This document shows, in pieces, positions 27,544 to 37,161 of a stretch of 64,000 nucleotides of DNA. Every line of letters begins with the position of its first letter. The stretch's first letter is position 1. A model generated the notes under the pieces. It was not told where the DNA came from. It saw only the letters and a program-made list of their open reading frames with translations, and made no database searches. The stretch covers positions 62,001-126,000 of the forward strand of contig NZ_BBUL01000092.1 of the NCBI RefSeq assembly GCF_000953825.1, written 5' to 3'. This stretch comes from Cellvibrio sp. OA-2007. GTDB taxonomy: Bacteria; Pseudomonadota; Gammaproteobacteria; Pseudomonadales; Cellvibrionaceae. The translations under genes were made by a program, and so were the position numbers.

Positions 27544-28146
27544 TTAGAGTTTGGCAGCATGCTCTGCCAAGTATTTAGCAACACCTGCTGGTGATGCGTC
27601 CATACCTGCATCGCCTTCTTTCCAACCAGCTGGGCAAACTTCGCCGTGTTGCTCGTGAAAAATCAGTGCATCAACGGTACGGATGGTATCGTCAATGTTA
27701 CGGCCGATTGGCAAATCATTAACGATTTGTGAACGCACTACGCCAGCTTCGTCGATGATGAAAGTGCCGCGGAACGCAACACCATCAGCAGACTCTACGT
27801 CGTAAGCCTTGCAGATTGCGTGAGTGATATCTGCAACCAAGGTGTACTTAACTTGGCCAATACCGCCGTCATTTACTGGAGTGTTGCGCCATGCGTTGTG
27901 AGTGAATTGTGAATCGATAGAAACACCAATCACTTCTACATTGCGCTTTTTGAACTCTTCTACGCGGTGATCAAATGCCAACAGCTCAGATGGACATACA
28001 AAGGTGAAGTCCAGTGGGTAGAAGAATACAACAGCTTTTTTGCCTTTGGTGGCTTCAGCAAAGTTGTAATTGTCTACGATCTCGCCGTTTGCCAATACCG
28101 CTGCTGCAGTGAAATCCGGTGCTTTTTTACCAACTAATACGCCCAT
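27544..28146 (-). CDS. 2-Cys peroxiredoxin (AhpC/Prx1 type)
   Basis: This 200-residue thiol peroxidase reduces hydrogen peroxide and organic peroxides. The peroxidatic Cys51 lies in Phe-Thr-Phe-Val-Cys-Pro-Ser-Glu and the resolving Cys171 in Gly-Glu-Val-Cys-Pro-Ala-Gly-Trp, as in typical 2-Cys Prx1/AhpC proteins. No AhpF reductase gene is adjacent, so thioredoxin reduction is likely. AGGAG precedes the ATG. A possible OxyR half-site lies about 135 bp upstream. Confidence 0.94.
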   Translation of the reverse strand: MGVLVGKKAPDFTAAAVLANGEIVDNYNFAEATKGKKAVVFFYPLDFTFVCPSELLAFDHRVEEFKKRNVEVIGVSIDSQFTHNAWRNTPVNDGGIGQVKYTLVADITHAICKAYDVESADGVAFRGTFIIDEAGVVRSQIVNDLPIGRNIDDTIRTVDALIFHEQHGEVCPAGWKEGDAGMDASPAGVAKYLAEHAAKL

Positions 28147-28278
28147 AGCGAGTCTCCTAATGGTTAGTAGTTAAGGGTTATTCAGAAACCAACGCGAAAA
28201 ACAGGAATCGGAAACCAACATATTATTCACTGAATGTGAACATTTCATGGCCATTTATTGATTACCTGCCATTTATTA

Positions 28279-28293
28279 ATAGTGCGCGACTAT
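28279..28293 (-). promoter_or_regulatory. Possible OxyR half-site upstream of the peroxiredoxin gene
   Basis: ATAG-N7-CTAT is a perfect OxyR half-site; the expected second half toward the gene matches poorly. The 386-bp gap 28147-28532 contains this site and the divergent bfd promoter but no gene. Confidence 0.35.
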
Positions 28294-28450
28294 CATACAC
28301 AGGCGCGCAAGGGAGTCATATTAATTTTCTATATAGCCTGGTTAAAACTGTAACTATGACGATTCAGCTGGCAAATCATGGTTATTCCAATGCTTCAGTT
28401 ATAACCGCGAATATAAATTCCTGCTAAACGCGATTATTTCGCATGCACTA

Positions 28451-28479
28451 TTGACACAGATTCTCATTAACATTAAAGT
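28451..28479 (+). promoter_or_regulatory. bfd promoter with Fur-like spacer
   Basis: TTGACA (28451-28456), a 17-bp spacer and TAAAGT (28474-28479) form a good sigma-70 promoter. The spacer carries GATTCTCATTAACATT, a partial match to a Fur box, so iron repression is likely. Confidence 0.6.
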
Positions 28480-28532
28480 TTGATTGTGTGCAATTCAACC
28501 GCACTCAGAACAACCACTTGGGAAGTGTCGCT

Positions 28533-28742
28533 ATGTACGTCTGCCTCTGCAAAGGTATTACTGATCGTCAAATCAAAGCCGCTATTGATGATGGTGCCAA
28601 CTCGCTTGGGCGCCTGCGCAAGGCCTTGGGGGTCGCTAGCCAATGCGGTAAATGCTCTATGATGACCCGTGAAATTCTCGACGAAGCACTTAATGACACC
28701 CCTATGATTAATGGCTTGCCGCAATTTTTTGCAGTTGCATGA
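28533..28742 (+). CDS. bfd: Bacterioferritin-associated ferredoxin
   Basis: This 69-residue [2Fe-2S] protein starts at the ATG at 28533 (GGAAG upstream), giving the normal N-terminus Met-Tyr-Val-Cys-Leu-Cys. The four cluster cysteines are Cys-x-Cys at the start and Cys-Gly-Lys-Cys in the BFD-like fold. It donates electrons to bacterioferritin to release stored iron. bfr lies 157 bp downstream in the same direction. A Fur-like promoter fits expression under iron starvation. Confidence 0.93.
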   Translation: MYVCLCKGITDRQIKAAIDDGANSLGRLRKALGVASQCGKCSMMTREILDEALNDTPMINGLPQFFAVA

Positions 28743-28761
28743 ACCCAAGGCAGCCGCTAAA

Positions 28762-28780
28762 AAGAATCGAAATCATTCTT
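28762..28780 (+). promoter_or_regulatory. Fur-box-like repeat upstream of bfr
   Basis: AAGAAT-N7-ATTCTT is a perfect inverted repeat of Fur-box length and composition. A TTGACA follows at 28831-28836, with a weak -10 (CAGACT), as the likely bfr promoter. Confidence 0.5.
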
Positions 28781-28899
28781 ACTCTTAGTATATTTCCCTT
28801 TATCGTCAATCACTTAGAACCGTCCTTTGCTTGACATCCCTCGCCCCTAAGACCAGACTCTCCCCTTTATTTTATTATTTATTCGCATAGGAGAATTCC

Positions 28900-29376
28900 A
28901 TGAAGGGCGATCCACAGGTTATAGCTGCATTAAACAAAGTTCTGGCCAACGAGTTGGTTGCAATTAACCAATACTTCTTACACTCCCGCATGTATAAAGA
29001 TTGGGGTCTCAAAGAACTAGCCGATCATGAGTACCATGAATCCATTGACGAAATGAAACACGCCGACGCCTTGGTCGAGCGCATTTTATTTTTGGAAGGT
29101 CTGCCTAACTTACAAGATCTGGGCAAGCTGCATATTGGTGAAGATACACCGGAAATGCTCAAGTCCGATTTAAAACTTGAACTAAAAGCCATTCCCGATT
29201 TGCGCGACGGTATTATCGTTTGTGAAGGCGTGCGCGACTTTGTTAGCCGCGACTTATTAAAAAGTATTCTCGAATCTGAAGAAGAACATGTCGATTGGCT
29301 GGAAACACAATTATCACTGATCGATAAAGTCGGCATCCAAAATTACTTACAAAGCAAAATGGCATCGCACGACTAA
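28900..29376 (+). CDS. bfr: Bacterioferritin
   Basis: This 158-residue ferritin subunit stores iron as ferric mineral in a 24-mer shell. All ferroxidase ligands are present at the canonical positions (Glu18, Glu51, His54, Glu94, Glu127, His130), as is the haem-binding Met52. It is therefore the catalytic, haem-binding type. It forms an iron-storage/release pair with the upstream bfd gene. A terminator follows. Confidence 0.96.
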   Translation: MKGDPQVIAALNKVLANELVAINQYFLHSRMYKDWGLKELADHEYHESIDEMKHADALVERILFLEGLPNLQDLGKLHIGEDTPEMLKSDLKLELKAIPDLRDGIIVCEGVRDFVSRDLLKSILESEEEHVDWLETQLSLIDKVGIQNYLQSKMASHD

Positions 29377-29401
29377 GTCTTTTTGTTTGCTCGATACCAA
29401 C

Positions 29402-29428
29402 AAAAAAGGAGCTACCTGCTCCTTTTTT
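29402..29428 (+). terminator. Bidirectional terminator, bfr / exeB
   Basis: GGAGC pairs with GCTCC, extended by A6/T6 on both sides. It separates convergent bfr and exeB. Confidence 0.85.
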
Positions 29429-29464
29429 GTCATGTTGAATTGAATGCTGCAATAAGATCACATC

Positions 29465-30265
29465 TTACATGTTGATCCAGCCATTGAGCGCGCGCAGTTT
29501 AAATACCGCGTTGCCATGTTTTAAAACCACGCCATCGACAAAAATTTCCTGCACCACAAACTGCCCCACCCCAATAATATTACCCACCCCCGACGTTTGA
29601 TTATTAATAACGACAGTGCTCACACCGCCCACCAAAAAATTATGTCGCGCGTAGGAGATGGTAGGAATTTTCTGCCGCATATTCCACGGCAGCGCATTAA
29701 AGTCGGGAATATTTTTGATGCTATCAAACGTGCGCGCGGGCGCCTGCTCTTGTAATGGCACACCTGCATTTCCCGATGTAAACGGATCGACAATGGTCTC
29801 AGAGGCAGCCGCAGTTGCCGCTTCGGCGGCATAGAGTTCACTTACGCCAGAATCAACTGCCGCTGCAGGCGCAGTATCCTCAGCAGAATAGAGTTTATTG
29901 ATATCCGCATCTGGCGCAGAAGCTTTTGGTGTTACCTCTACCACCGGAACAGTCGCTGGAGTCGCAGCTGTGACTACAGTCGAACTCGGCTCAACGGCAA
30001 TCGGATTATTTGCCGGCGCTACCGATGATGGCTGCACCGGCATGTTATTGATTGCCGATACCGGCTCTCGCCGCAGCACCCAAACAAGCGCAACAATAAT
30101 CGCAATTAATATTAAAACTATACCGATCATCCACTTCATTGTTGGACGCAAACCCGGCGCTGCATTTACTGCAAGCGGACGATGCGAGGTATTGAGATCC
30201 GGCACAGTATTTTGATTTTTGCGCTCGTTCTCGGCGCGATTCAGGGCATCCAATATTAATGACAT
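29465..30265 (-). CDS. gspB: General secretion protein GspB/ExeB
   Basis: This 266-residue protein starts at the ATG at 30265, giving the family-typical Met-Ser-Leu-Ile-Leu-Asp-Ala-Leu-Asn-Arg-Ala-Glu. A single membrane helix follows (about residues 46-68), then a Pro/Ala/Thr-rich periplasmic linker and a C-terminal T2SSB domain (about 190-266, with Val-Ile-Asn-Asn-Gln-Thr-Ser-Gly-Val-Gly). With ExeA it helps place the type II secretin in the outer membrane through peptidoglycan. It starts 4 nt after exeA, forming a tight operon. The core T2SS genes are not in the window. Confidence 0.9.
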   Translation of the reverse strand: MSLILDALNRAENERKNQNTVPDLNTSHRPLAVNAAPGLRPTMKWMIGIVLILIAIIVALVWVLRREPVSAINNMPVQPSSVAPANNPIAVEPSSTVVTAATPATVPVVEVTPKASAPDADINKLYSAEDTAPAAAVDSGVSELYAAEAATAAASETIVDPFTSGNAGVPLQEQAPARTFDSIKNIPDFNALPWNMRQKIPTISYARHNFLVGGVSTVVINNQTSGVGNIIGVGQFVVQEIFVDGVVLKHGNAVFKLRALNGWINM

Positions 30266-30269
30266 AAGA

Positions 30270-31982
30270 CTAGAGCCCCTGCGTATCCAATGGAGCAAGT
30301 AATTTTTGCTCATCTAATTTCACTAGTAGCTTATCCACTCCCAGCACTTCATTTAATCGGCGCAAGGTTTGCGCATTGATAACACCATTCGGAAGAATAT
30401 TTTGCGTCGACTGAAAAAGCTCTACCCGTTTTTGTAAACGCTCAGTAAAAAACTGACGCGTTAGTGGCGCAGATTGCTGATCCAGTGTGGCAAATTGCTC
30501 CGCAACCCATGTCACTAAATCGCTTTTATCCCCCATATTTAAATCGCCTTCAAACGCCTGCGGACGCGACCATACATATAAAAAATCGCCATTCCACAGG
30601 CTGGCAAGCTCGCGCCACGGCACCACCTTTTGCTCGCCATTATCTAGCAGAAGAGCATGATTTTCACTTAAACCAATAAGTAAAGCGTACACCCACTTTT
30701 TATCGGCGGTCGCCAAGGTGATCAAACCTGGGCGGTTAATGTCTTTTAATTCATCCCATGAGTTGATGTGCGATTTTTCACACACATAATTCGAGGCTTT
30801 TACAACCAAGCAGGGATTTTTTCCATCGGCAGCGGTAATGCCCACGTAACCAAACAGCGATAACTGTGCAGCTACCCAATCCCGTGTTGACAAAGCGATA
30901 ACCTCGGGCACCACTATTTTGGGTGGCTGATTGCGCAATTCAGTGAGCGAGCCCGATAGCACTTGCTGCTCGCTCAGCGTTTTTATGTCAGCGACAGATG
31001 ATTGCATTGAAGATGTATTGTTCGCCACTTGTGTCACTGCCGGCGCAACGGCTAATGGCGCCTCATCGGGAACCAACAGCCAAACAGCCGCCATAATACC
31101 AATCAACGTCACCACAAATAGCGCATGCCAGGATGTCCGCGTATTGGCGAGTTTTTCTTCTTCCTGCGTTGTGGTGCCAGCCACTTCTTTTACCGCCGCC
31201 GCAAAAATTTGTTTATCAATATGATGATGATTCTGTGCGTAAGCGCCCAACAACAAACGCTCACTGATCACATTGATCAAACGCGGAACACCACCACTGA
31301 ACTGATGAATTTTTTTAATCATCGCATCACTAAATGGCCGTTGATGATCCGGCAAACCCGCAATTTTCAAGCGATGCGCAATATAAGCTTTAGTTTCCGG
31401 CAAGCTCAGCGCTTCCAAATGAAAACGCGCCGTGATCCGCTGGGATAATTGCCGCAGCGCGGGTCGCGCCAATAATTTTTTTAATTCCGGCTGACCGACC
31501 AGCATGATTTGCAATAGTTTTTCAGTGGTGGTTTCAAGGTTGGTAAGTAAGCGAATTTGTTCCAACACCGGCACTTTTAATAATTGTGCTTCATCGATTA
31601 ATAAAACTGTCTTACGGCCTTTACGGTGATTGTCGAGCAGAAATTGATTAAGCGCATCGGTCAAGTTTTTTACCGTCAACTCGTCGGCGATATAACCTAC
31701 TCCCAACTCATCGCAAATCGTTGAGAGCAACTCCGGTGCGCTGCCCATAGGGTTGAGGATAATCGCCATATCGGTATTGGGTGGCAGCTGCTCCAGCAAG
31801 CAGCGGATAATTGTGGTCTTGCCCGTACCGACCTCGCCGGTGAGCATCACAAAACCACCGTTCTGGATACCATACAAAAGATGCGCCAAAGCCTCCCGGT
31901 GCTGGTCGCTCATAAAGAGGTAGCGCGGGTTGACGGCGATAGAAAAGGCGGGTTCTTTTAGCCCGAAAAAGTCGTGGTACAT
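30270..31982 (-). CDS. gspA: GspA/ExeA ATPase
   Basis: This 570-residue protein opens with Met-Tyr-His-Asp-Phe-Phe-Gly-Leu and has an AAA ATPase domain. Walker A is Gly-Glu-Val-Gly-Thr-Gly-Lys-Thr-Thr (49-57) and Walker B is Val-Leu-Leu-Ile-Asp-Glu-Ala-Gln. A single membrane helix lies near residue 290-307. The periplasmic part ends in a peptidoglycan-binding-like repeat with Asn-Gly-Val-Ile-Asn-Ala-Gln-Thr-Leu-Arg-Arg-Leu-Asn (about 535-550). It couples ATP use to secretin assembly with ExeB. GAAAGG precedes the ATG. The divergent 329-bp gap to gcvP holds no gene. Confidence 0.92.
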   Translation of the reverse strand: MYHDFFGLKEPAFSIAVNPRYLFMSDQHREALAHLLYGIQNGGFVMLTGEVGTGKTTIIRCLLEQLPPNTDMAIILNPMGSAPELLSTICDELGVGYIADELTVKNLTDALNQFLLDNHRKGRKTVLLIDEAQLLKVPVLEQIRLLTNLETTTEKLLQIMLVGQPELKKLLARPALRQLSQRITARFHLEALSLPETKAYIAHRLKIAGLPDHQRPFSDAMIKKIHQFSGGVPRLINVISERLLLGAYAQNHHHIDKQIFAAAVKEVAGTTTQEEEKLANTRTSWHALFVVTLIGIMAAVWLLVPDEAPLAVAPAVTQVANNTSSMQSSVADIKTLSEQQVLSGSLTELRNQPPKIVVPEVIALSTRDWVAAQLSLFGYVGITAADGKNPCLVVKASNYVCEKSHINSWDELKDINRPGLITLATADKKWVYALLIGLSENHALLLDNGEQKVVPWRELASLWNGDFLYVWSRPQAFEGDLNMGDKSDLVTWVAEQFATLDQQSAPLTRQFFTERLQKRVELFQSTQNILPNGVINAQTLRRLNEVLGVDKLLVKLDEQKLLAPLDTQGL

Positions 31983-32311
31983 AGGCCTTTCAATACAGAG
32001 TTATTATGGGTCGCGCACTGGCGCGGAGCTGAATCATAGCAGGCCTAAGATTCAGCTGTTACCTTCTTGTTCCTGCCCCATCACTGAAAAGGCAAAATTT
32101 ACACTGGCAGGCAACCCCTAGTTCATAGCGAATCACTGAACCCAATCACGCCAAACAACGTATTAGGTCACAGTTCGATTGCCCGAAAAGCACCAAATTG
32201 ATACCATTGCCGCCTTTTTAAACAGGCCCCATTTTTAGCAGGTAGTTACCGCTTCTCCGGCCGCACCCCTCTCCCGTCTTTATTATTGATTTCCTTACAC
32301 AGAGAGTTTCT

Positions 32312-35221
32312 ATGTCAGTTGATTTTCGTTCAGCTCCGCTATCCTTATTGGCTAATCACGACGAGTTTGTGCAGCGTCATATCGGCCCGGATGCCCAACA
32401 AACTGCCTCGATGTTGGCAACACTGGGCGTTAGCTCAGTCAAGGAGCTGATCGACAAAACTGTGCCGGACAATATCCGCCTGAAACAAGAACTCAATCTG
32501 GGCGATGCGGTGAGCGAAGCCAATGCTTTGGCGCAATTGAAAGCCATCGCCAGCAAAAACAAAATCTTCAAAAACTACATCGGCATGGGCTACCACGATA
32601 CCCACGTGCCTTTGGTAGTCCTGCGCAACGTATTGGAAAACCCGGGTTGGTACACCGCTTACACGCCTTACCAGCCGGAAATCGCCCAAGGCCGTTTGGA
32701 AGCGCTGCTGAATTACCAGCAAATGATCATCGACCTCACCGGCATGGAAATGGCGAACGCTTCGGTATTGGATGAAGGCACTGCCGCTGCAGAAGCTATG
32801 GCGATGTGTAAGCGCCAGAACAAAAAGAGTAAATCCGATGTGTTTTTTGTGGATGCCGATACACACCCGCAAACCATCGCGGTAGTTAAAACCCGCGCCG
32901 AACATTTCGGCTTTGACGTGGTAGTTGCCAAGGCCGATGAACTAGCCAATGGCGATTACTTTGGCGCCCTGCTCTCTTACCCCGGTTCCAGCGGCCAAGT
33001 GCGCGATTTAACCGCGCTGATTGAAACTGCCCACAGCAACAATGCGCTGGTTACCGTTGCATCTGACTTGATGGCATTGATGCTGCTCAAATCCCCCGGC
33101 GCTATGGGTGCCGATGTAGTGGTCGGCACCAGCCAGCGCTTCGGTGTACCCATGGGCTTTGGCGGCCCGCACGCCGGTTTCTTCGCCTTCCGCGACGCTT
33201 ACAAGCGCTCTGCTCCTGGCCGCATTATTGGAGTATCGATTGATACTCGCGGCAAACAAGCGCTGCGTATGGCGATGCAAACCCGCGAGCAACATATCCG
33301 CCGCGAAAAAGCCAACTCCAACATTTGTACCTCACAAGTATTGCTCGCGGTGATGAGTGTGTTTTACGCGATTTACCACGGCCCCGATGGTTTAAAGCGT
33401 ATCGCCAACCGTATTCATCGCCTGACTGCAATTGCAGCAGCAGCATTAAAAGCCAAAGGTTTTGGCATCACTAATACCCAGTTTTTTGACACCATTACGG
33501 TCAACGTGGGCGATAACCAAAAAGTGATTTACCAAGCGGCATTAAATGCAGAAATTAATTTGCGTTTAATCGGTAGCGATTCACTCGGCATCAGCTTGAA
33601 TGAAACTACTTCAGCTGCTGACCTCGAAGCCCTGCTCGCGGTATTTGGTGTAACCGGCATTGAATTAACCTCATTCGACGAACAAGTACTGGCCGGAAAA
33701 AACATCACCGCCAGCAATGCAATCCCGGCGGATTTGTTGCGCAGCGATGCAATTTTGTCGCACCCGGTGTTCAATACTTATCACAGCGAAACTGAAATGC
33801 TGCGCTATTTAAAGCGCTTGGAATCGCGCGATATCGCCTTGAATAACGCGATGATTCCGCTCGGCTCCTGCACCATGAAATTAAATGCAACTGCCGAAAT
33901 GATTCCCGTCACCTGGCCAGAATTTGGCAAGCTGCACCCGTTTGCGCCGATTGATCAAGCCGAAGGTTACAAAGCATTATTTGAAGAATTGCAAGAGATG
34001 CTCAAAGCCTGTACCGGTTACGATGCCATCAGCTTGCAACCTAACGCCGGCTCACAAGGCGAATACGCCGGCCTTGTTGCAATCAAAAAATATTTTGAAA
34101 GCAAAGGCGAAACCGAGCGCGATATTTGTTTAATTCCCGCCTCTGCCCACGGCACCAATCCGGCGTCGGCACAAATGGTGAGCTACAAAGTTGTGGTAGT
34201 TGCTTGCGATAACAAAGGCAACGTGGACTTAGAAGATCTGGCTGCAAAAATCGCCACCTACGGCACTCAAATCGCCTGCATCATGGTGACTTATCCTTCC
34301 ACCCACGGCGTGTTTGAAGAAGGTATTACACAATTGTGCGATATGGTTCACGCAGTGGGCGCGCAAGTGTATATCGACGGCGCCAACATGAACGCACTCG
34401 TAGGCGTTGCTGCGCCGGGTAAATTCGGCGGCGATGTATCGCATTTAAATTTGCATAAAACCTTTTGTATTCCCCACGGCGGTGGCGGACCAGGCATGGG
34501 CCCTATTGGCGTAGGCAAACATTTGGAACCCTTCCTTGCGGCGCACCCAGTGCAAGCCGTTCCGGGTACCGATGTGAACAACGGTACTATTTCGGCTGCA
34601 CCCTGGGGTTCAGCAAGCATTCTGCCAATCAGTTGGATGTATATCAAAATGATGGGCGCGGTCGGTATGCGCCAAGCCACCGAGTTTGCCATGCTCAACG
34701 CAAACTACGTTGCGAAAAAATTGGAAAGCGCTTATCCGATTTTGTACAAAGGCACCAACGGTTTTGTTGCGCACGAATGCTTGCTTGATTTGCGCCCGCT
34801 GAAAGAAGCGAGTGGCATTAGCGAAGAAGATATCGCTAAACGCCTAATGGATTTTGGTTTCCACGCACCGACTATGTCGTTCCCAGTGGCGGGAACCTTG
34901 ATGATCGAACCAACTGAATCTGAATCCAAAATTGAATTGGATAAATTCATCGAAGCGATGCTGATCATTCGCAAAGAAATTGATCAAGTTATCAATGGCG
35001 AAATCGCAGCGGAAGCCAGCGCACTGCACAATGCTCCCCACACGCAAGATGATGTACTGGAAGAAAATTGGACTCGCGCTTACTCACGCGAAACTGCCGG
35101 CCGCCCTGCTAGCTGGTTGAAAAATCACAAAGTATGGCCGACGGTAAATCGTATTGATAATGTCTACGGCGACCGCAACTTGGTTTGCTCATGCCCGAGC
35201 ATTGAAAATTACATCGAATAA
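32312..35221 (+). CDS. gcvP: Glycine dehydrogenase (decarboxylating), P protein
   Basis: This 969-residue PLP enzyme is the P protein of the glycine cleavage system and has a normal full length. The N-terminus carries the typical Arg-His-Ile-Gly-Pro, and the PLP lysine is Lys716 in His-Leu-Asn-Leu-His-Lys-Thr-Phe, next to a glycine-rich Gly-Gly-Gly-Gly-Pro-Gly loop. It decarboxylates glycine and passes the aminomethyl group to GcvH. gcvT and gcvH are not adjacent, so they must lie elsewhere. I see no glycine riboswitch in the leader. Confidence 0.96.
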   Translation: MSVDFRSAPLSLLANHDEFVQRHIGPDAQQTASMLATLGVSSVKELIDKTVPDNIRLKQELNLGDAVSEANALAQLKAIASKNKIFKNYIGMGYHDTHVPLVVLRNVLENPGWYTAYTPYQPEIAQGRLEALLNYQQMIIDLTGMEMANASVLDEGTAAAEAMAMCKRQNKKSKSDVFFVDADTHPQTIAVVKTRAEHFGFDVVVAKADELANGDYFGALLSYPGSSGQVRDLTALIETAHSNNALVTVASDLMALMLLKSPGAMGADVVVGTSQRFGVPMGFGGPHAGFFAFRDAYKRSAPGRIIGVSIDTRGKQALRMAMQTREQHIRREKANSNICTSQVLLAVMSVFYAIYHGPDGLKRIANRIHRLTAIAAAALKAKGFGITNTQFFDTITVNVGDNQKVIYQAALNAEINLRLIGSDSLGISLNETTSAADLEALLAVFGVTGIELTSFDEQVLAGKNITASNAIPADLLRSDAILSHPVFNTYHSETEMLRYLKRLESRDIALNNAMIPLGSCTMKLNATAEMIPVTWPEFGKLHPFAPIDQAEGYKALFEELQEMLKACTGYDAISLQPNAGSQGEYAGLVAIKKYFESKGETERDICLIPASAHGTNPASAQMVSYKVVVVACDNKGNVDLEDLAAKIATYGTQIACIMVTYPSTHGVFEEGITQLCDMVHAVGAQVYIDGANMNALVGVAAPGKFGGDVSHLNLHKTFCIPHGGGGPGMGPIGVGKHLEPFLAAHPVQAVPGTDVNNGTISAAPWGSASILPISWMYIKMMGAVGMRQATEFAMLNANYVAKKLESAYPILYKGTNGFVAHECLLDLRPLKEASGISEEDIAKRLMDFGFHAPTMSFPVAGTLMIEPTESESKIELDKFIEAMLIIRKEIDQVINGEIAAEASALHNAPHTQDDVLEENWTRAYSRETAGRPASWLKNHKVWPTVNRIDNVYGDRNLVCSCPSIENYIE

Positions 35222-35253
35222 TTTTTTACCTGCTAACATCCGTTAAACTTAAA

Positions 35254-35284
35254 AACCACCCTAAGTATTCAAGGGTGGTTTTTT
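35254..35284 (+). terminator. Terminator after gcvP
   Basis: AACCACCCT pairs with AGGGTGGTT and is followed by a T-run; A-rich sequence on the other side allows use by the convergent sigma-factor gene. Confidence 0.88.
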
Positions 35285-35320
35285 ATACCTTAGATTTAGG
35301 AAAACCAACAACGCCCGCCT

Positions 35321-36964
35321 TTATTTCTGTTTCATTCTTTGGCGAACCTGATTCGAATGCCAGGCCGCCGGGACAATTACCAGTATGGCAATCGCCGCTA
35401 GAATCCAAAAATAACTTTGGCTCATCATGGTCAGGTTAAGCATTTCAGCGGCTTGTTCATTATTGGTATGTTGTGCAAAGGCTATAGGCCCGATTGCTGC
35501 TTCTTTTGCGATGGAAAATCCAACACCGCTGAAAGCACTCTCCCAACCCAACGCTGAAAACGAGGCATAGGCTTTGTAACCCAGCGCCGAAGCGCCAAAA
35601 CCAATAATGCCAATCCCAATAGTGCCTATTCCAAACAGTCCAATACCTATGGCTCCGACGCTAAATACACCAATAGAAACAATCCCGACACTAACCGGCG
35701 CAACAGCAAAACCACCCCAAGCAAATAACAATCCATAAGCTCGATCGCCGCCTGCGACCCAGCCGAATACTGGTTTATCGCTTTGCTCCGCGGTGCCGAA
35801 TCGGAAATGAAACAAGGGCACTCCCGCCAGACAAATGCGGCTTTTGTATTCGCGCTGTTTTGCGCCGATTTGATCTGCCTCGCTCTGAAATGCATCCGGA
35901 TTTAACAAGCGCTCTTGTGCCCTGAGCTTGCGGCCGCCCTGCAACACCTGAATTAACAAAATAATGTAGCTGGTAACAAATCCCACCACTAGCATCTGCG
36001 AGGCGATGGCATAAACTCCCGCTGCTGCAGCGTAACGCTGGGCAAGATGGATTAAACCAAACATCCCCAACACATAAATAATGGCGAAGATAAAAAATAG
36101 CGCGACAATTCGTATCGCATAGCGACGCTCGTTTTGCGTGCGCGCCTGATCAAGTGCTGCTCGTAAACCGAAAAATGAACTCACCAGACCGGATAAAGAA
36201 GCGAGGGTGACTAAAAAGGTGCCCCACTTAAAAAGCGAGCCCGCTTTTAACGAACCTGCGCCCAGTGCGACGGCTTTTGCCGGTGGCGAAATACTATTAA
36301 TTGCCACCATCACCGCCAAGGCAAAGCCTGTGCCCTGTTTACTTTTACTCAAGGTATCTTCCACGAAGCTCACCATGGCTTTTTGCAATAGTTTGCGCCC
36401 ACGGGAGAGCCGCTGTTTCACTGTGTCTTGCGACAGATCTAATTGGCTCGCGACAGACTCCACCGAGTGGTGCTCGCGATAAAACAAGATTAAGGGTTCG
36501 CGATAAGTGTCCGGCATTTTTTCCAGCGCTTGCCACAACAGCGCCTGCTCTTGCGCGCTAATTGCGTCATCTTCCATGTTGCTCGGTGCCAAATGCTCCG
36601 CGCCCGGCTCATGTAATTCCTCCAGCTCATCGGCGCCAGTAACCGGCTGAGTCGCCTCTTTGCGGCGAAAATGGCTCGCTTTAAAACGCACAATTCCACA
36701 CAGCCAGGATTTTAATTTTTCCGGGTCATTGAGCGTGTCGAGTTTTTTCCAAGCCTCGATAAACGCTTCTTGCGCGACATCCTCGCTGTGTTTCAGATCG
36801 CCCACTGCGGAATAGGCCAGCGAGCAGAGCAAATTCTGGTAGCGCGCGACTATGTGGCAAAAGGCACTGCGATCGCCGCCCAAACTCGCCAGCACCAGTG
36901 TGCTATCGCTGGAATCCATAGTGCTCGCTGTTTTGCGGCGGGTGAAGTTGTTAAAAATATTCAT
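35321..36964 (-). CDS. ECF-type sigma factor fused to a membrane domain
   Basis: This 547-residue protein starts with an ECF sigma factor. Region 2 (about 30-100) has Asp-Val-Ala-Gln-Glu-Ala-Phe-Ile-Glu-Ala-Trp; region 4 (about 140-195) has Met-Pro-Asp-Thr-Tyr-Arg-Glu-Pro-Leu and Leu-Ser-Gln-Asp-Thr-Val-Lys-Gln-Arg-Leu-Ser-Arg-Gly-Arg. The remaining 340 residues form a membrane region: segments near 247-266, 284-305, 318-340 and 518-535, plus a glycine pentad repeat (Gly every fifth residue from 427 to 462). The fusion suggests an in-cis anti-sigma or sensor. Its promoter shares two boxes with the divergent CIA30 gene. Confidence 0.88.
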   Translation of the reverse strand: MNIFNNFTRRKTASTMDSSDSTLVLASLGGDRSAFCHIVARYQNLLCSLAYSAVGDLKHSEDVAQEAFIEAWKKLDTLNDPEKLKSWLCGIVRFKASHFRRKEATQPVTGADELEELHEPGAEHLAPSNMEDDAISAQEQALLWQALEKMPDTYREPLILFYREHHSVESVASQLDLSQDTVKQRLSRGRKLLQKAMVSFVEDTLSKSKQGTGFALAVMVAINSISPPAKAVALGAGSLKAGSLFKWGTFLVTLASLSGLVSSFFGLRAALDQARTQNERRYAIRIVALFFIFAIIYVLGMFGLIHLAQRYAAAAGVYAIASQMLVVGFVTSYIILLIQVLQGGRKLRAQERLLNPDAFQSEADQIGAKQREYKSRICLAGVPLFHFRFGTAEQSDKPVFGWVAGGDRAYGLLFAWGGFAVAPVSVGIVSIGVFSVGAIGIGLFGIGTIGIGIIGFGASALGYKAYASFSALGWESAFSGVGFSIAKEAAIGPIAFAQHTNNEQAAEMLNLTMMSQSYFWILAAIAILVIVPAAWHSNQVRQRMKQK

Positions 36965-36990
36965 TGTTCTCTATCTCTCGTCTGGAACTA

Positions 36991-37022
36991 TTAAGTGCCC
37001 GACATCCGTTTAAAGGTGACAA
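36991..37022 (-). promoter_or_regulatory. Putative ECF promoter of the sigma-factor gene
   Basis: Read leftward, TTGTCACCTT (37013-37022) and GGGCACTTAA (36991-37000) are separated by 12 bp. The same two 10-bp boxes with the same spacing stand before the divergent gene. This pattern of conserved -35 and -10 boxes with an unconserved spacer fits an autoregulated ECF promoter. Confidence 0.7.
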
Positions 37023-37084
37023 GAATTTTTAAATAAATAGTCAACTACTGAATTTTTTAGCCATGCGCAAAAAAAACAATTTTT

Positions 37085-37116
37085 TTGTCACCTTCGGATC
37101 CGCCTTGGGCACTTAA
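37085..37116 (+). promoter_or_regulatory. Putative ECF promoter of the CIA30-domain gene
   Basis: TTGTCACCTT (37085-37094), 12 bp, then GGGCACTTAA (37107-37116), 45 bp before the ATG. Both boxes are identical to those before the sigma-factor gene; the spacers differ. Confidence 0.7.
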
Positions 37117-37161
37117 GTGTTGTGACGATCAAATCCACTACAACCCAGAGAGACGCATCTT

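Noticed and set aside
31983-32311. Glycine riboswitch before gcvP
   Set aside because: No conserved glycine aptamer core or tandem stem pattern is visible in the leader.
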